NCBI GenBank assembly: GCA_963976625.1
Contig: CAXBLA010000017.1
Location: forward strand, 1 to 64,000
Length of the DNA stretch: 64,000 nucleotides
From: UBA1924 sp963976625
Lineage (GTDB): Bacteria > Planctomycetota > Phycisphaerae > Phycisphaerales > UBA1924
Reading direction: 5' to 3'
Program-made: the position numbers and the translations under genes
The notes under the pieces: generated by a model
Told to the model about the DNA's origin: nothing
Databases searched by the model: none
What the model saw: the letters and a program-made list of their open reading frames with translations, nothing else
Shown: positions 33,655 to 42,714 of the stretch, piece after piece
How the letters are laid out: each line of letters begins with the position of its first letter
How positions within the stretch are numbered: the stretch's first letter is position 1

Positions 33655-35691
33655 TTACTTGCTCTGCCCGCTGCCCATGCCCGGAGGCATGATCGCGTGC
33701 GGGGTCTCGGCGGCCCGGGTGATCAAGGTGATCCCGTCGGGGAGCGCATCGGAGATCTGGGAGACCACATCGCCCTCGAGCTTGCGGGAGAAGGCGGATC
33801 GGCGGGATTTACCCATGATCAGCGTGTCGCAGCCGTAGGTCACGGTGTAGTCGAGGATCTCGTCGGCGATGGACTGGCTGGTGACAAAGATCGGGACGAA
33901 CGGCACGCCGGCCTCGTTGGCGAGCATCGCGGTGGTGCCCAATGCTTCTTGGGCGGCTTCATCGGTCTCGATGCGTGGGGCCTGCCCAGGACGCAGATCG
34001 AGCACGCGGATCGGACGCACGAAGATGGCAAACAGGGTCGCGTCGCGGCGCTTGGCGACATCGACGGCGTACTCGGACTGGTATCGACCACGGGCCGCGA
34101 GCATGATCTTGGGCTTGTCGGGGTTGATATTGATCGTGATGCTCTGGAGCATCTTGAGCCAGCCCGTGTGCGGGGCGTCGAGGGCGTCTCCGGTGTTCTT
34201 TGCGGCTCGGGAGCTGCGGATGGTGCGGACCCCGAGGGCCATGGCGACGAGCGTGCCGCTGAACATGGTCGAGACCGGCTGGGTGACGGCGATGGTCATG
34301 GAGATCGAGAAGAGGAAGAGCCCGAGGATCCACATCAGGATGCGCGAGACTTTGCCGATATCGAGTTCCTTGTTGTACGCGCTCGAGAGGAGCGTCACGG
34401 TGATCGCGCCCGTCACGCCGAGGACATACAGCGATGCGAGCACCGTGACATCTTGCTCGATGATGATCACGGCGATCGGGATGAGAACCGAGATAATCAG
34501 CCCGACCCAAGGCACACCGGAGTAGTTGAGCTTGGTGAGCGACTTGGGGAGCTCGTTGTCTTGGCCCATCGCGAAGAACACGGAGACCATGGCCATGATG
34601 GCGGTGTTGGTGGCGCTGAGCAGTAGGAGCCCGAAGGTGATCCCGGCGATGTTGCCGAAGACCTTGCCGGCCCCGTCGCCCATGGCGTTGGTGGCGGTTT
34701 CCTCGGCGATGATCCGCATCGAGGCGTTGGTGTACAGATCGACCTCGTGCTGGTGGGACTCAATAGTCTCGTAGGCGTGGAGCGATTCTGGGGAAAGCAC
34801 TGCGAGTTCTTCCTCGGTGAGGGCAAAGCCGGATTCGATGCTCAGCTCGCGTCCATACTCAGCGGGCAGGGTCTCGATAAAGGCCTGTCGGGTCTCCTGC
34901 AGGCGGATCTCGTCGGGCGTGTGCATGTCGATCATCGAAGTGCTCAGCACGGTGAAGCTCAGCCCAGCGAGGGCGAGCCCGAAAACCATGTTGAGCCCGA
35001 CGACCTCGAGCGAGACGGGCCAGATCGTCCGCTTGGATTCTCTTGACACGGGCTGCTTCATCATCCCGGTCATGTTGGCGACGGCTTCGACGCCGGCCAA
35101 CGCCAGACAGATCTTGGTGAAGTTCACCCACGCGTGCCCGGCGGAGGTCTCGCGGAAGTAGTCAAACGAGATCGTGTCGATGCCTTTGATGAAGTAGGGG
35201 ATCGACATCACGGCCATGACCGCGGACACGCCAAGGGCCACCAGGGCGATGATCAGCGCGAACTTGCCGGCGCTTTTGGCACCCAGGTAGTTGACGCCGC
35301 CGACCAAGACGATCGCACCGATCGAGAGCGGCAAGACCAGATGGTGGGGGACATGGAAGTAATGGAAGGCTTCGATGACGGAGATGGCCGCCGTCATGAT
35401 GTACCCGGAGAGCAGCAGCGTTGAGCCCACCACCGAGAGCGTGGGCGAGAGCTGGCGGGCGGCGGTGTAGACCCCGCCGCCGTCGGGGAAGCATCGGCAG
35501 ATGATGGTGTATGCCCACGAGACCGCGAGCATGAGCAGCCCGATGGCCGCGAGGTAGACCACCGATGCGTGCGCGGTGTAGAGGAATGCGAGCCCGAGCA
35601 CATAGAGGCGCGAGGTGCCCCAGTCGCCGTAGAGCAAGGGGCCGGCATGGATCCAGCGCAGATTTCGAGGGCGTGAGTCGGTGACGAGCAT
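33655..35691 (-). CDS. APC-superfamily amino-acid permease fused to a universal stress domain
   Basis: The first about 500 of 678 residues form an APC-type permease with about 12 membrane helices. They include FPDGGGVYTAARQL near the first unwound helix and VGGVNYLGAKSAGKF. The segment between residues about 245 and 320 is a long polar loop. The last about 150 residues (from about 525) are a UspA-like alpha/beta domain: KIMLAARGRYQSEYAVDVAK at its start, and YGCDTLIMGKSRRSAFSRKL as the ATP-loop motif G-(2)-G-type region. Such fusions are known in bacteria and archaea, where the USP domain may regulate transport. The substrate cannot be told. It lies upstream of kdsD on the same strand and diverges from pcrA. 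Confidence 0.85.
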   Translation of the reverse strand: MLVTDSRPRNLRWIHAGPLLYGDWGTSRLYVLGLAFLYTAHASVVYLAAIGLLMLAVSWAYTIICRCFPDGGGVYTAARQLSPTLSVVGSTLLLSGYIMTAAISVIEAFHYFHVPHHLVLPLSIGAIVLVGGVNYLGAKSAGKFALIIALVALGVSAVMAVMSIPYFIKGIDTISFDYFRETSAGHAWVNFTKICLALAGVEAVANMTGMMKQPVSRESKRTIWPVSLEVVGLNMVFGLALAGLSFTVLSTSMIDMHTPDEIRLQETRQAFIETLPAEYGRELSIESGFALTEEELAVLSPESLHAYETIESHQHEVDLYTNASMRIIAEETATNAMGDGAGKVFGNIAGITFGLLLLSATNTAIMAMVSVFFAMGQDNELPKSLTKLNYSGVPWVGLIISVLIPIAVIIIEQDVTVLASLYVLGVTGAITVTLLSSAYNKELDIGKVSRILMWILGLFLFSISMTIAVTQPVSTMFSGTLVAMALGVRTIRSSRAAKNTGDALDAPHTGWLKMLQSITININPDKPKIMLAARGRYQSEYAVDVAKRRDATLFAIFVRPIRVLDLRPGQAPRIETDEAAQEALGTTAMLANEAGVPFVPIFVTSQSIADEILDYTVTYGCDTLIMGKSRRSAFSRKLEGDVVSQISDALPDGITLITRAAETPHAIMPPGMGSGQSK

Positions 35692-35828
35692 GGGGTGAGT
35701 CTATGGACTGGATCTATCGAGGGGCAATGACGGATCAAGAAGGAATGCGGGGCGGTCGGTTGGATGGCCGGGCATCTTTCTTGTGGGCGGGGCGGTCAGC
35801 GGACGGTTGCGTTTCTACCCTTGGAGCG

Positions 35829-38600
35829 ATGAACGAGATTCCTTTCCATCACGAGGGCGAAAATGAGGGCGGCTATGCGAGCGAATCGCCCGACGATTAC
35901 GCGGCCAACGCCGAACATGATGAACTCCCGATCGACCAGATCCCGGACTTTATGCCCCCGCCTGGACCAGAACATGAGCCAGAGCCCCTTCAGGCAGCGA
36001 GCCAGAACCCGGCCCAGATTGCCAATCCGATCCTCGATGGGCTGACGGACTCGCAGAAGCAGGCGGTGCTGCACACCGAGGGTCCGCTGCTGATTCTGGC
36101 GGCTGCCGGTTCGGGCAAGACCCGCGTGATCACGCGCCGGATCGCCCAGATCATGGAGCAGGGGACGCCGCCCTGGAATATCCTCGCGCTGACCTTTACG
36201 AATAAGGCCGCTGGCGAGATGCGTGATCGAGTCACCGTCCAGATCTGCGGCTCGCTGCCGGAAGAACAGCGCGGCCCCGACGGCGAGCTGATCCGCCAGC
36301 GGGTCGATCCGCGGATGCGTGGGCTCACGATTACGACCTTCCACTCGCTGTGCGCCCGCTTGCTGCGTCGCTATGCCGAGCGGGCGAATATCCCGGGGCT
36401 CAAGCCGGACTACACGATTTACGATTCGTCGGATCAGATGTCCTCGATGAAGAAGGTGCTCAAGGAGATGAACCTGCAGGCGACGAACTGGCCGCCGCGG
36501 ACGGTGCTCTCGGCGATCTCGAACGCCAAGAATGAGCTGCAGGACGCCAAGACCTACGAGGCCAACGCGTTCGACTACTACTCCAAGCAGATCGCCAAGA
36601 TCTATCTCCGCTACGAGGCCAAGCTCAAGCAGGCGGGCGCGATCGACTTCGATGACCTGCTGCTCTATACGGTCAAGGTGCTCGAATCCAACGCCGAAGT
36701 CCGCACCGAGCTGGCGACGCGCTGGCGGTACATCATGATCGACGAATACCAGGACACGAACTCGGTGCAGTTTAAGTTGACTTCGCTGTTGACCTCTGCG
36801 CCCGCGCCGCTGCCGGGCATGGAGAACGAGCCCGCGCGACCCAACATTTGTGTGGTGGGGGACCCGGACCAGGCGATTTATGGCTGGCGCGGGGCGGACA
36901 TCTCGAACATCCTGGACTTCGAGGATCACTACCCGGGGGCCAAGACGATCTTGCTGGGCGAGAACTTCCGCTCGACGGAGTACATTCTGGCCGCGGCGGA
37001 CACGCTGATCAAGAAGAATGACAAGCGACGCGACAAGCCCCTGTACACCAGCACCGAGGGCGGCGAGCCGATCACGGTGGTGCGGGTCAATGACGAACGC
37101 CACGAGGGCGATCTGGTGACGGATTACTTCCAGCGTCTGCACGACGACGAGGGTGTGGCGTGGAAGGACATGGCGGTGTTCTATCGCACCAACGCGCTCT
37201 CGCGTGTGATCGAAGATTCGATGCGGACGGCCGGGATCCCCTACAAGATCGCCCGGGGCACGGCGTTCTTCGATCGCGAAGAGATCAAGACCGCGATCGC
37301 GTATTTGCGTGTGGTGGCGAACCAGGCCGATACGGTTTCGTTGCTGCGCGTTGTCAATACACCCACGCGCGGGATCGGCAAGACGACCCTCGATGTCATC
37401 CAAGGGGCGGCGATCCGGGCGAACATTACACTGTTCGAGGGGCTGAGCCGATCCAAAGAGCTCGGGCTCTCGCCACGCGCGGTGACCTCGGTGGATAAGT
37501 TCGTCACGATGGTCAACGAGTGGACCGGGGGCGGGTCGTTCATGGGGGCGTCGGTCGCGGGCACGCTCCACGAGCTTGTCGAGCATGTGATTACCGAGTC
37601 GGGGCTCGAAGCGCACTATAAGAAGCAGGCCAAAGCATCGGGCTCCGAGTCCGACGAGGAACGATTGGACAACCTGAGCGAACTGATTACTTCGGCGAGA
37701 GACTTCGAGCGTGAGTACGACCCGGCCAATGACCCGGCCGCGTTTACGGATGTCGAATCAGCCAGCGAGGGCGAGATAGGGCAGGTGCCCGAGTTGCTGG
37801 CGATGCTCCGGGCGTACCTTGAATCGATCGCGCTCGTCGCCGACGCGGACGCGGTGGACACGACGATGGGCAGCGTGACATTGATGACGCTCCACGCGTC
37901 GAAGGGCTTGGAGTTCCCCGCGGTGGCGATGATTGCGCTCGAGGAAGGCACGCTGCCGCACTCGCGGGCGAACGAATCGCAGGCCGAGCTCGAGGAAGAA
38001 CGCCGGCTTGCGTTCGTCGGGATTACCCGGGCGATGAAGCACCTGCAGATCACCAGCGCGAGCCGACGGACGGTGCGTGGGATGAGCGAGCGGACGATTC
38101 CGTCGCGGTTCTTGGGCGAGATCGGCTCGATGGGGATAATTCAGTCCGATCACACGGACGCCGACTTCGGCGGCAGCGAGTATGACGATGCATTCGCTCC
38201 GTCAACACGCTCACCCGGCTCATCGAGCGGCTCATTCCGAAAGGGCTCGTTCTCGCAGTTCTCGCCCGACGCCAAGAACAAGGCGGATCTGGAGAAGATC
38301 GATCGTGCCCGCGAGCAGCGATTAGCCAATGTGGTCCCCCGCAAGACCATGTCGCACAAAGCCGCCCCGCCCCGCCCGAGCATCGCGGGCTTGACCAAGG
38401 GGGCGTCTGGAGCAGGTTTGGGAACGGGCCAAGACGCGTCGGCGGCCTATCCCCAAGGCTCGCGTGTCCGCCACCCACAGTTCGGCGACGGCGTCGTCAT
38501 GAAGACCACCGGCGGGTCCAACGCCCGGGTGATCGTGGAGTTCAAGTCGGTGGGGCGGAAGACCCTGGTGCTCGAATACGCCCGGCTCAAGCGGGTATAA
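35829..38600 (+). CDS. pcrA: ATP-dependent DNA helicase PcrA/UvrD, with C-terminal Tudor-like domain
   Basis: PcrA is a superfamily 1A helicase of repair and replication restart. Walker A is AAAGSGKT near residue 92, motif II is DEYQD near 304, and GDPDQAIYGWRGAD and TLHASKGLEFPAV are motifs III and V. The protein is 923 residues against about 740 in Bacillus. The extra length lies in an acidic, disordered N-terminus (about 70 residues) and in the linker before the end. The last 50 residues (GSRVRHPQFGDGVV, then LEYARLKRV) are the Tudor-like RNA polymerase-binding tail of PcrA. I chose the ATG at 35829. An in-frame ATG at 35703 lies near the divergent permease promoter. Confidence 0.95.
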   Translation: MNEIPFHHEGENEGGYASESPDDYAANAEHDELPIDQIPDFMPPPGPEHEPEPLQAASQNPAQIANPILDGLTDSQKQAVLHTEGPLLILAAAGSGKTRVITRRIAQIMEQGTPPWNILALTFTNKAAGEMRDRVTVQICGSLPEEQRGPDGELIRQRVDPRMRGLTITTFHSLCARLLRRYAERANIPGLKPDYTIYDSSDQMSSMKKVLKEMNLQATNWPPRTVLSAISNAKNELQDAKTYEANAFDYYSKQIAKIYLRYEAKLKQAGAIDFDDLLLYTVKVLESNAEVRTELATRWRYIMIDEYQDTNSVQFKLTSLLTSAPAPLPGMENEPARPNICVVGDPDQAIYGWRGADISNILDFEDHYPGAKTILLGENFRSTEYILAAADTLIKKNDKRRDKPLYTSTEGGEPITVVRVNDERHEGDLVTDYFQRLHDDEGVAWKDMAVFYRTNALSRVIEDSMRTAGIPYKIARGTAFFDREEIKTAIAYLRVVANQADTVSLLRVVNTPTRGIGKTTLDVIQGAAIRANITLFEGLSRSKELGLSPRAVTSVDKFVTMVNEWTGGGSFMGASVAGTLHELVEHVITESGLEAHYKKQAKASGSESDEERLDNLSELITSARDFEREYDPANDPAAFTDVESASEGEIGQVPELLAMLRAYLESIALVADADAVDTTMGSVTLMTLHASKGLEFPAVAMIALEEGTLPHSRANESQAELEEERRLAFVGITRAMKHLQITSASRRTVRGMSERTIPSRFLGEIGSMGIIQSDHTDADFGGSEYDDAFAPSTRSPGSSSGSFRKGSFSQFSPDAKNKADLEKIDRAREQRLANVVPRKTMSHKAAPPRPSIAGLTKGASGAGLGTGQDASAAYPQGSRVRHPQFGDGVVMKTTGGSNARVIVEFKSVGRKTLVLEYARLKRV

Positions 38601-38627
38601 AAAAGCCTTACTTCGTAGAAGTAAGGC
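38599..38627 (-). terminator. Intrinsic terminator of the PEP-CTERM gene, touching the pcrA stop
   Basis: GCCTTACTTC at 38605-38614 pairs perfectly with GAAGTAAGGC at 38618-38627 over a three-base loop. On the minus strand it runs into six T residues, whose complement begins within the pcrA TAA stop codon (38598-38600). On the plus strand no T-run follows, so it serves the minus-strand gene ending at 38656. Confidence 0.88.
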
Positions 38628-38655
38628 GATGAAGCAGCTGACGATTAGACTTCGC

Positions 38656-39300
38656 TTAGCGGCGTCGGCGGCCTGCAATGAGTCCTGTTGAGCCGAGGAT
38701 CAGCAGCGTCGATGGTGTCGGGATTTGCTCAACGGTGATCGATACGCCGCTCGTATTGCTGGCGCGGAGATCGAAGAGCCCGTCGCCGCCGAGGCCAATA
38801 TTCAAACCCTGCCAAACGGTGTTTTCAAGATCGCTCGAATCGGTGAAAAGTTGCCCGTTGTTGATTAAATCAGTGAGCCCGTCGTTGCGTTCAAATCCGA
38901 TCCAAGTGAACCCGGAGCCTTGAACTCCATCGGCTTCATTGAACATTTCGATACTGTCGCCGACAAAGTACATTTGGGTGCTGTAGTCGTGATCAAGCGT
39001 ATTCCCGTTGAGGCTTATGGACGCCGGGAAGCTCAGCCCGTAGATCGCGAAATCACTCGTTGCGTCTTGGGCCGGGGTGTCCGAGTCGTAGGTGATGGAA
39101 AACTCCCAAGCATCGCCGACGCTTGCAGCGTATTGGTCAAGCCCCCATGCGGTGCCGGCGAATGGATCGTTTCCTATCGTGCGGGTATCAACGACTGAAT
39201 CGAGCATGCCTGCGAATGTAAGCCGATAGAGGTCGGCATGGGCCGCCCCGCTGAGTGCGATCAATGTGACGATAGCGACTGATTTATTGTTCAAAGCCAT
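38656..39300 (-). CDS. PEP-CTERM-type secreted protein
   Basis: This 214-residue secreted protein has an N-terminal signal peptide (about 1-22, ending in AHA). It ends in a sorting tail of PEP-CTERM type: the variant motif PTPS (in place of PEP), a hydrophobic stretch LLILGSTGLIAG, and RRRR. Exosortase-type enzymes cut such tails and move the protein to the surface or extracellular matrix. The body (FAGMLDSVVDTRTIGNDPFAG, given in part) is rich in Asp, Gly and aromatics and looks beta-structured. Its function is unknown. GAGGAGAGAG precedes the ATG. No exosortase gene is in the window. Confidence 0.8.
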   Translation of the reverse strand: MALNNKSVAIVTLIALSGAAHADLYRLTFAGMLDSVVDTRTIGNDPFAGTAWGLDQYAASVGDAWEFSITYDSDTPAQDATSDFAIYGLSFPASISLNGNTLDHDYSTQMYFVGDSIEMFNEADGVQGSGFTWIGFERNDGLTDLINNGQLFTDSSDLENTVWQGLNIGLGGDGLFDLRASNTSGVSITVEQIPTPSTLLILGSTGLIAGRRRR

Positions 39301-39700
39301 ATCTCTCTCCTCTGAATATGTTTACGTCTGCACGAAGATCACTGTACTGAGAACGAATGAAGATGTAAAGAGCGAATCTGCCTTGTTGCAAAGAATGACG
39401 AGAGTTGCTTTGCGGGATGCCTCCGATTTGTTCCTCCGATGCTGTGAGTTGAGTTGCGGATTCGCAAGTGCGGGTATGGGCGGGGCGACCGTGCTCAGTG
39501 TGTTCCTGCAGGCCCATTGGCCCAAAAACATCGTTTCAAGCCATTTATCATCGTTCTCTGGTGGGCGATCAGCGTGAATCAGGCCTGGATGGTGGCTATG
39601 ATCTCCGACGATCACCAGTGGGCGATCTTACACAACTCAGGTCGGCGGCTCGTGCGGCAGGAAACCCTGCTTCAGTGCTCGCGGCGGAAGGAAAAGAACC
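39301..39700. other. Gene-free interval of 400 bases between the PEP-CTERM gene and rpsO
   Basis: This divergent promoter region contains no convincing gene. Short ORFs on both strands lack ribosome sites and family features. It must hold the PEP-CTERM promoter on the left and the rpsO promoter and leader on the right. A small hairpin (GCAGG at 39657-39661 with CCTGC at 39666-39670) lies 16 bases before the rpsO ribosome site. It could belong to an S15 autoregulatory leader, but that is only a suggestion from position. Confidence 0.45.
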
Positions 39701-39970
39701 ATGCCATTACCAGTTGACGAAAAAGCACAGATCATCAAAGACTTCGCACGCAAAGAGGGCGATTCGGGTTCACCCGAAGTCCAGATCGCGTTGCTCACCG
39801 CCCGCATCAAGCAGGTCGCGACCCACCTCAAAGAGAACAAGGGTGATGTCCATAACCGGCGCGGCTTGGTGATGATGGTTTCGCGGAGGAACAAGCTCCT
39901 GCGCTACCTCGCACGCAAAGACCGCCCCGCGTATCTCGATACCATCAAGCGTCTTGGCTTGCGTAAGTAA
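39701..39970 (+). CDS. rpsO: 30S ribosomal protein S15
   Basis: S15 binds the central domain of 16S rRNA early in 30S assembly. The 89-residue length is exact for the family. The signature GSPEVQIALLTARI (residues about 23-36) and the end KDRPAYLDTIKRLGLRK are fully conserved in pattern, as is VSRRNKLLRYL. GGAAGGA at 39686-39692 is the ribosome site. The order rpsO-pnp is conserved across many bacteria. S15 usually represses its own translation through a leader structure. Confidence 0.98.
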   Translation: MPLPVDEKAQIIKDFARKEGDSGSPEVQIALLTARIKQVATHLKENKGDVHNRRGLVMMVSRRNKLLRYLARKDRPAYLDTIKRLGLRK

Positions 39971-39983
39971 AAAACGAACTTGA

Positions 39984-40018
39984 CCCCGCGTGTCTGAAAA
40001 GACCCGCGGGGTTTTCTT
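39984..40018 (+). terminator. Terminator/attenuator between rpsO and pnp
   Basis: CCCCGCG at 39984-39990 pairs with CGCGGGG at 40005-40011, with additional pairing inside (GTCT with AGAC). It is followed by TTTTCTT. It lies 13 bases after the rpsO stop on the plus strand, and it would separate rpsO from pnp or attenuate read-through into it, as known in other bacteria. Confidence 0.85.
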
Positions 40019-40214
40019 GTAGTACGGATATGGAAAGAAATACTCGGCCCGATGCGACAGCTTGTCGTGAATGAGGATGGGCCGAATCTGTTGGCGATCC
40101 AAGCGATCGGGTCATTGGAGGCTCGATCACGGATCAAGCGGGCACCTCACTCCCGCAACCGGCGCAGCTCAAACAGAATCAGGGCTCGCCGCTTATATTG
40201 GAAGGCAAAGAAAA

Positions 40215-42479
40215 ATGACAGACTCAAACACACCGACCGTCGTTGAAAAAATGATCGGCGGACGCATGATGCGTATCGAAACCGGGCAGATCGCCAAGCT
40301 CGCGACCGGGCATGTCCTCGTCTCGCACGGCGACACCGTCGTCGCGGCTTCGCTCTCAAGGGCGGCTCCACGCCCGGGGCTCGACTTCTTCCCGATGCAG
40401 GTCGACTACCGCGAGAAGCTCTCGGCCGGCGGCAAGTTCCCCGGCGGCTTCCGCAAGCGCGAAGGCGCACCGAGCGAGAAAGAAATCCTCACCATGCGGA
40501 TGATCGATCGCCCGATCCGCCCGCTTTTCCCTGACGGGTTCATCGAAGAGATCCAAATGCAGTGCTGGGTGATGAGCCACGACGGCGAGAACGACGCCGA
40601 TGTGATCGCGGGTACCGCGGCCGCCACCGTGCTCTCGATCTCCGACGCGCCGTTCGAAGGCCCGTTGGCCACCGTCCGTGTTGCGCGCATCTTCACCGAA
40701 GACGGCGTCGTCCACATCATCAACCCGACCAACTCCCAGCTCGAATACTCCGACATGGACATGGTCCTCTCGGGTCACCGCGACGGGATCAACATGATCG
40801 AAGTCGGCGCGGCTGAAGTGCCCGACGAAGAGATCTTGGCCGCCATCGAGTTCGGCATCGAAGAAGGGATCACCCCGATCCTCGACCTGATCGACGAGCT
40901 TGTTGCGAAGGTCGGCAAAGAGAAACGCCTGGGCGATCACATGAACCTGATCCCCGACGATGTCATGGCCGAGGTGACCAAGCTCGCCGAGAAGGACCTG
41001 ACCAAGGCCCGCCAGATCAAGAGCAAGAACGAACGCGGCACCAAGGTCGGCGAGATCAAGGCCAAGATGCTCGAAGAGCACTTCGCCGTCAACGACTCGG
41101 GCACCCCGGGCGAGTTCGAAGCCTCCAAGAAGCGCAAGGGTCAGGCCAACGAGGCCTTCCGCAAGCTCGAGAAGAAGATCACCCGCAAGCTGATCGTCGA
41201 GAAGGGGCTCCGTGCCGATGGGCGTGGCTTTAAGGAACTCCGCCCGCTGCATATGGAAGTCGGCAAGTTCGCACGCACCCACGGCTCGGCGCTCTTCCAG
41301 CGCGGCGAGACCCAGTCGCTCGTCTCCGCCACCCTCGGCACCGGTCGCGATGAGCAGGTCGTCGATGGTCTGATGCCCGAGTACTCCAAGAAGTTCTACC
41401 TCCACTACAACTTCCCCCCATTCTGTGTCGGCGAAGCCGGCCGCATCATGGGTCCCGGTCGTCGTGAGATCGGTCACGGTGCACTCGCCGAGCGTTCGCT
41501 CATGGGCGTGCTCCCGACCGCTGAGGACTTCCCGTACACCATCCGCCTGGTCTCGGACATCACCGAGTCCAACGGCTCATCGTCGATGGCTTCGGTCTGC
41601 GGCGGCTGCCTGGCACTGATGGACGCGGGTGTGCCCATCACCAACACCTGTGCGGGCATCTCCGTCGGGCGTTTCACCGATGAGAACGACGAGAACGAAG
41701 TCTTCGTCACCGACATCATCGGTGAAGAAGACTTCTTCGGCGACATGGACTTTAAGGTCTCGGGCACCCGCGACGGGATCACCGGCATCCAGCTCGATCT
41801 CAAGGCTCGTGGTCTGGTGCTCTCGCAGGTCGAAGAGATCTTCGAGCAGGCACAGGTCGGTCGCATCGAGCTCATCGAAGCCATGGAAGAAACCATCGCG
41901 ACCCCACGCGAGCAGACCTCCAAGTACGCTCCGATGATGATCCAGCTCAAGATCGAGGTCGAGAAAATCGGCAAGCTCATCGGCCCGGGTGGCAAGACCA
42001 TCCGTGCTCTGCAGGACAAGTACAGCGTGAATGTCGATGTCGAAGATGACGGCACCGTGATGGTCTCCTCGACCAACCGCGAGAATGTCGAGAACGCAGA
42101 AGCCGAGATCGGCGCTCTGTGCGAAGATGTCCGTCCGGGCACCATCTACGAGGGCAAGGTTGTTTCGGTCAAGGACTTCGGTGCCTTCATCGAGATCGCG
42201 CCGGGCACCGACGGCATGTGCCATATCTCGGAGCTCGCCGATGGATTTGTTGACAATGTCAACGATGTCGTTTCGGTCGGTGATATGGTTAAGGTCAAGG
42301 TCATGCTCGTCGACGACCAGGGACGCATCAAGCTCTCGATCAAGCGTGCCGACCCGAACTTCGAAGAGAAGAAGCGTGGTGATGGCGACGGCGAAGGCGA
42401 CGAGGGCGACTCCGAGAAGCCGCGCCGGCGTCGCGGCGGTCGCTCGCGCCAGGGTGGCGAAAAGGCCTCCGCCGAGTAA
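40215..42479 (+). CDS. pnp: Polyribonucleotide nucleotidyltransferase
   Basis: PNPase degrades RNA phosphorolytically from the 3' end and is a degradosome component. The 754-residue protein has two RNase PH domains (about 10-140 and 330-560, the second with RREIGHGALAERSL). An all-helical linker lies between them, followed by a KH domain with the GPGG loop (IGKLIGPGGKTIRAL). An S1 domain ends it (YEGKVVSVKDFGAFIEIAPG) before a charged Arg/Gly-rich tail. I chose the ATG at 40215 (MTDSNTPTVVEK). The upstream in-frame ATG at 40071 adds 48 residues that overlap the leader and look non-native. Confidence 0.97.
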   Translation: MTDSNTPTVVEKMIGGRMMRIETGQIAKLATGHVLVSHGDTVVAASLSRAAPRPGLDFFPMQVDYREKLSAGGKFPGGFRKREGAPSEKEILTMRMIDRPIRPLFPDGFIEEIQMQCWVMSHDGENDADVIAGTAAATVLSISDAPFEGPLATVRVARIFTEDGVVHIINPTNSQLEYSDMDMVLSGHRDGINMIEVGAAEVPDEEILAAIEFGIEEGITPILDLIDELVAKVGKEKRLGDHMNLIPDDVMAEVTKLAEKDLTKARQIKSKNERGTKVGEIKAKMLEEHFAVNDSGTPGEFEASKKRKGQANEAFRKLEKKITRKLIVEKGLRADGRGFKELRPLHMEVGKFARTHGSALFQRGETQSLVSATLGTGRDEQVVDGLMPEYSKKFYLHYNFPPFCVGEAGRIMGPGRREIGHGALAERSLMGVLPTAEDFPYTIRLVSDITESNGSSSMASVCGGCLALMDAGVPITNTCAGISVGRFTDENDENEVFVTDIIGEEDFFGDMDFKVSGTRDGITGIQLDLKARGLVLSQVEEIFEQAQVGRIELIEAMEETIATPREQTSKYAPMMIQLKIEVEKIGKLIGPGGKTIRALQDKYSVNVDVEDDGTVMVSSTNRENVENAEAEIGALCEDVRPGTIYEGKVVSVKDFGAFIEIAPGTDGMCHISELADGFVDNVNDVVSVGDMVKVKVMLVDDQGRIKLSIKRADPNFEEKKRGDGDGEGDEGDSEKPRRRRGGRSRQGGEKASAE

Positions 42480-42524
42480 TTATGGCCGAATCCCGGGGGA
42501 TTCAGCCAGCTGAATGATGAAAAT

Positions 42525-42560
42525 TAGCCCAGCGAGAACTTTTATCTCGCTGGGCTATTT
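42525..42560 (+). terminator. Intrinsic terminator of pnp
   Basis: TAGCCCAGCGAGA at 42525-42537 and TCTCGCTGGGCTA at 42545-42557 form a perfect thirteen-pair stem with a seven-base loop, followed by TTT. It is among the longest perfect hairpins in the window and lies 45 bases after the pnp stop. The TT at its end doubles as the start of a promoter -35 element for the next gene. Confidence 0.88.
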
Positions 42561-42586
42561 GACGCGCCGGTATATTTTGGTATGCT
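42559..42586 (+). promoter_or_regulatory. Candidate sigma-70 promoter of the cold-shock gene
   Basis: TTGACG at 42559-42564 and TATGCT at 42581-42586 are separated by 16 bases. Five of six and four of six positions match the consensus. The -35 abuts the pnp terminator. Transcription would start near 42593 and give a leader of about 244 bases before the ATG at 42837. Long leaders are usual for cold-shock genes. Confidence 0.6.
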
Positions 42587-42714
42587 GGGACATGATTTGC
42601 CGCCTCGTGTGGTAGTCTGGGCAAGATGAGTTCTTCATCGAGCCTGATAGTCAGCGCTGTCAGCGTCCATGGGACTCGATCAATACTTTGTTGATCGGAT
42701 GGATGAAGGCTCAA

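Noticed and set aside
39266..39700. Several short open frames in the PEP-CTERM/rpsO gap
   Set aside because: They overlap one another on both strands, lack ribosome sites and look like random translation of an intergenic region.
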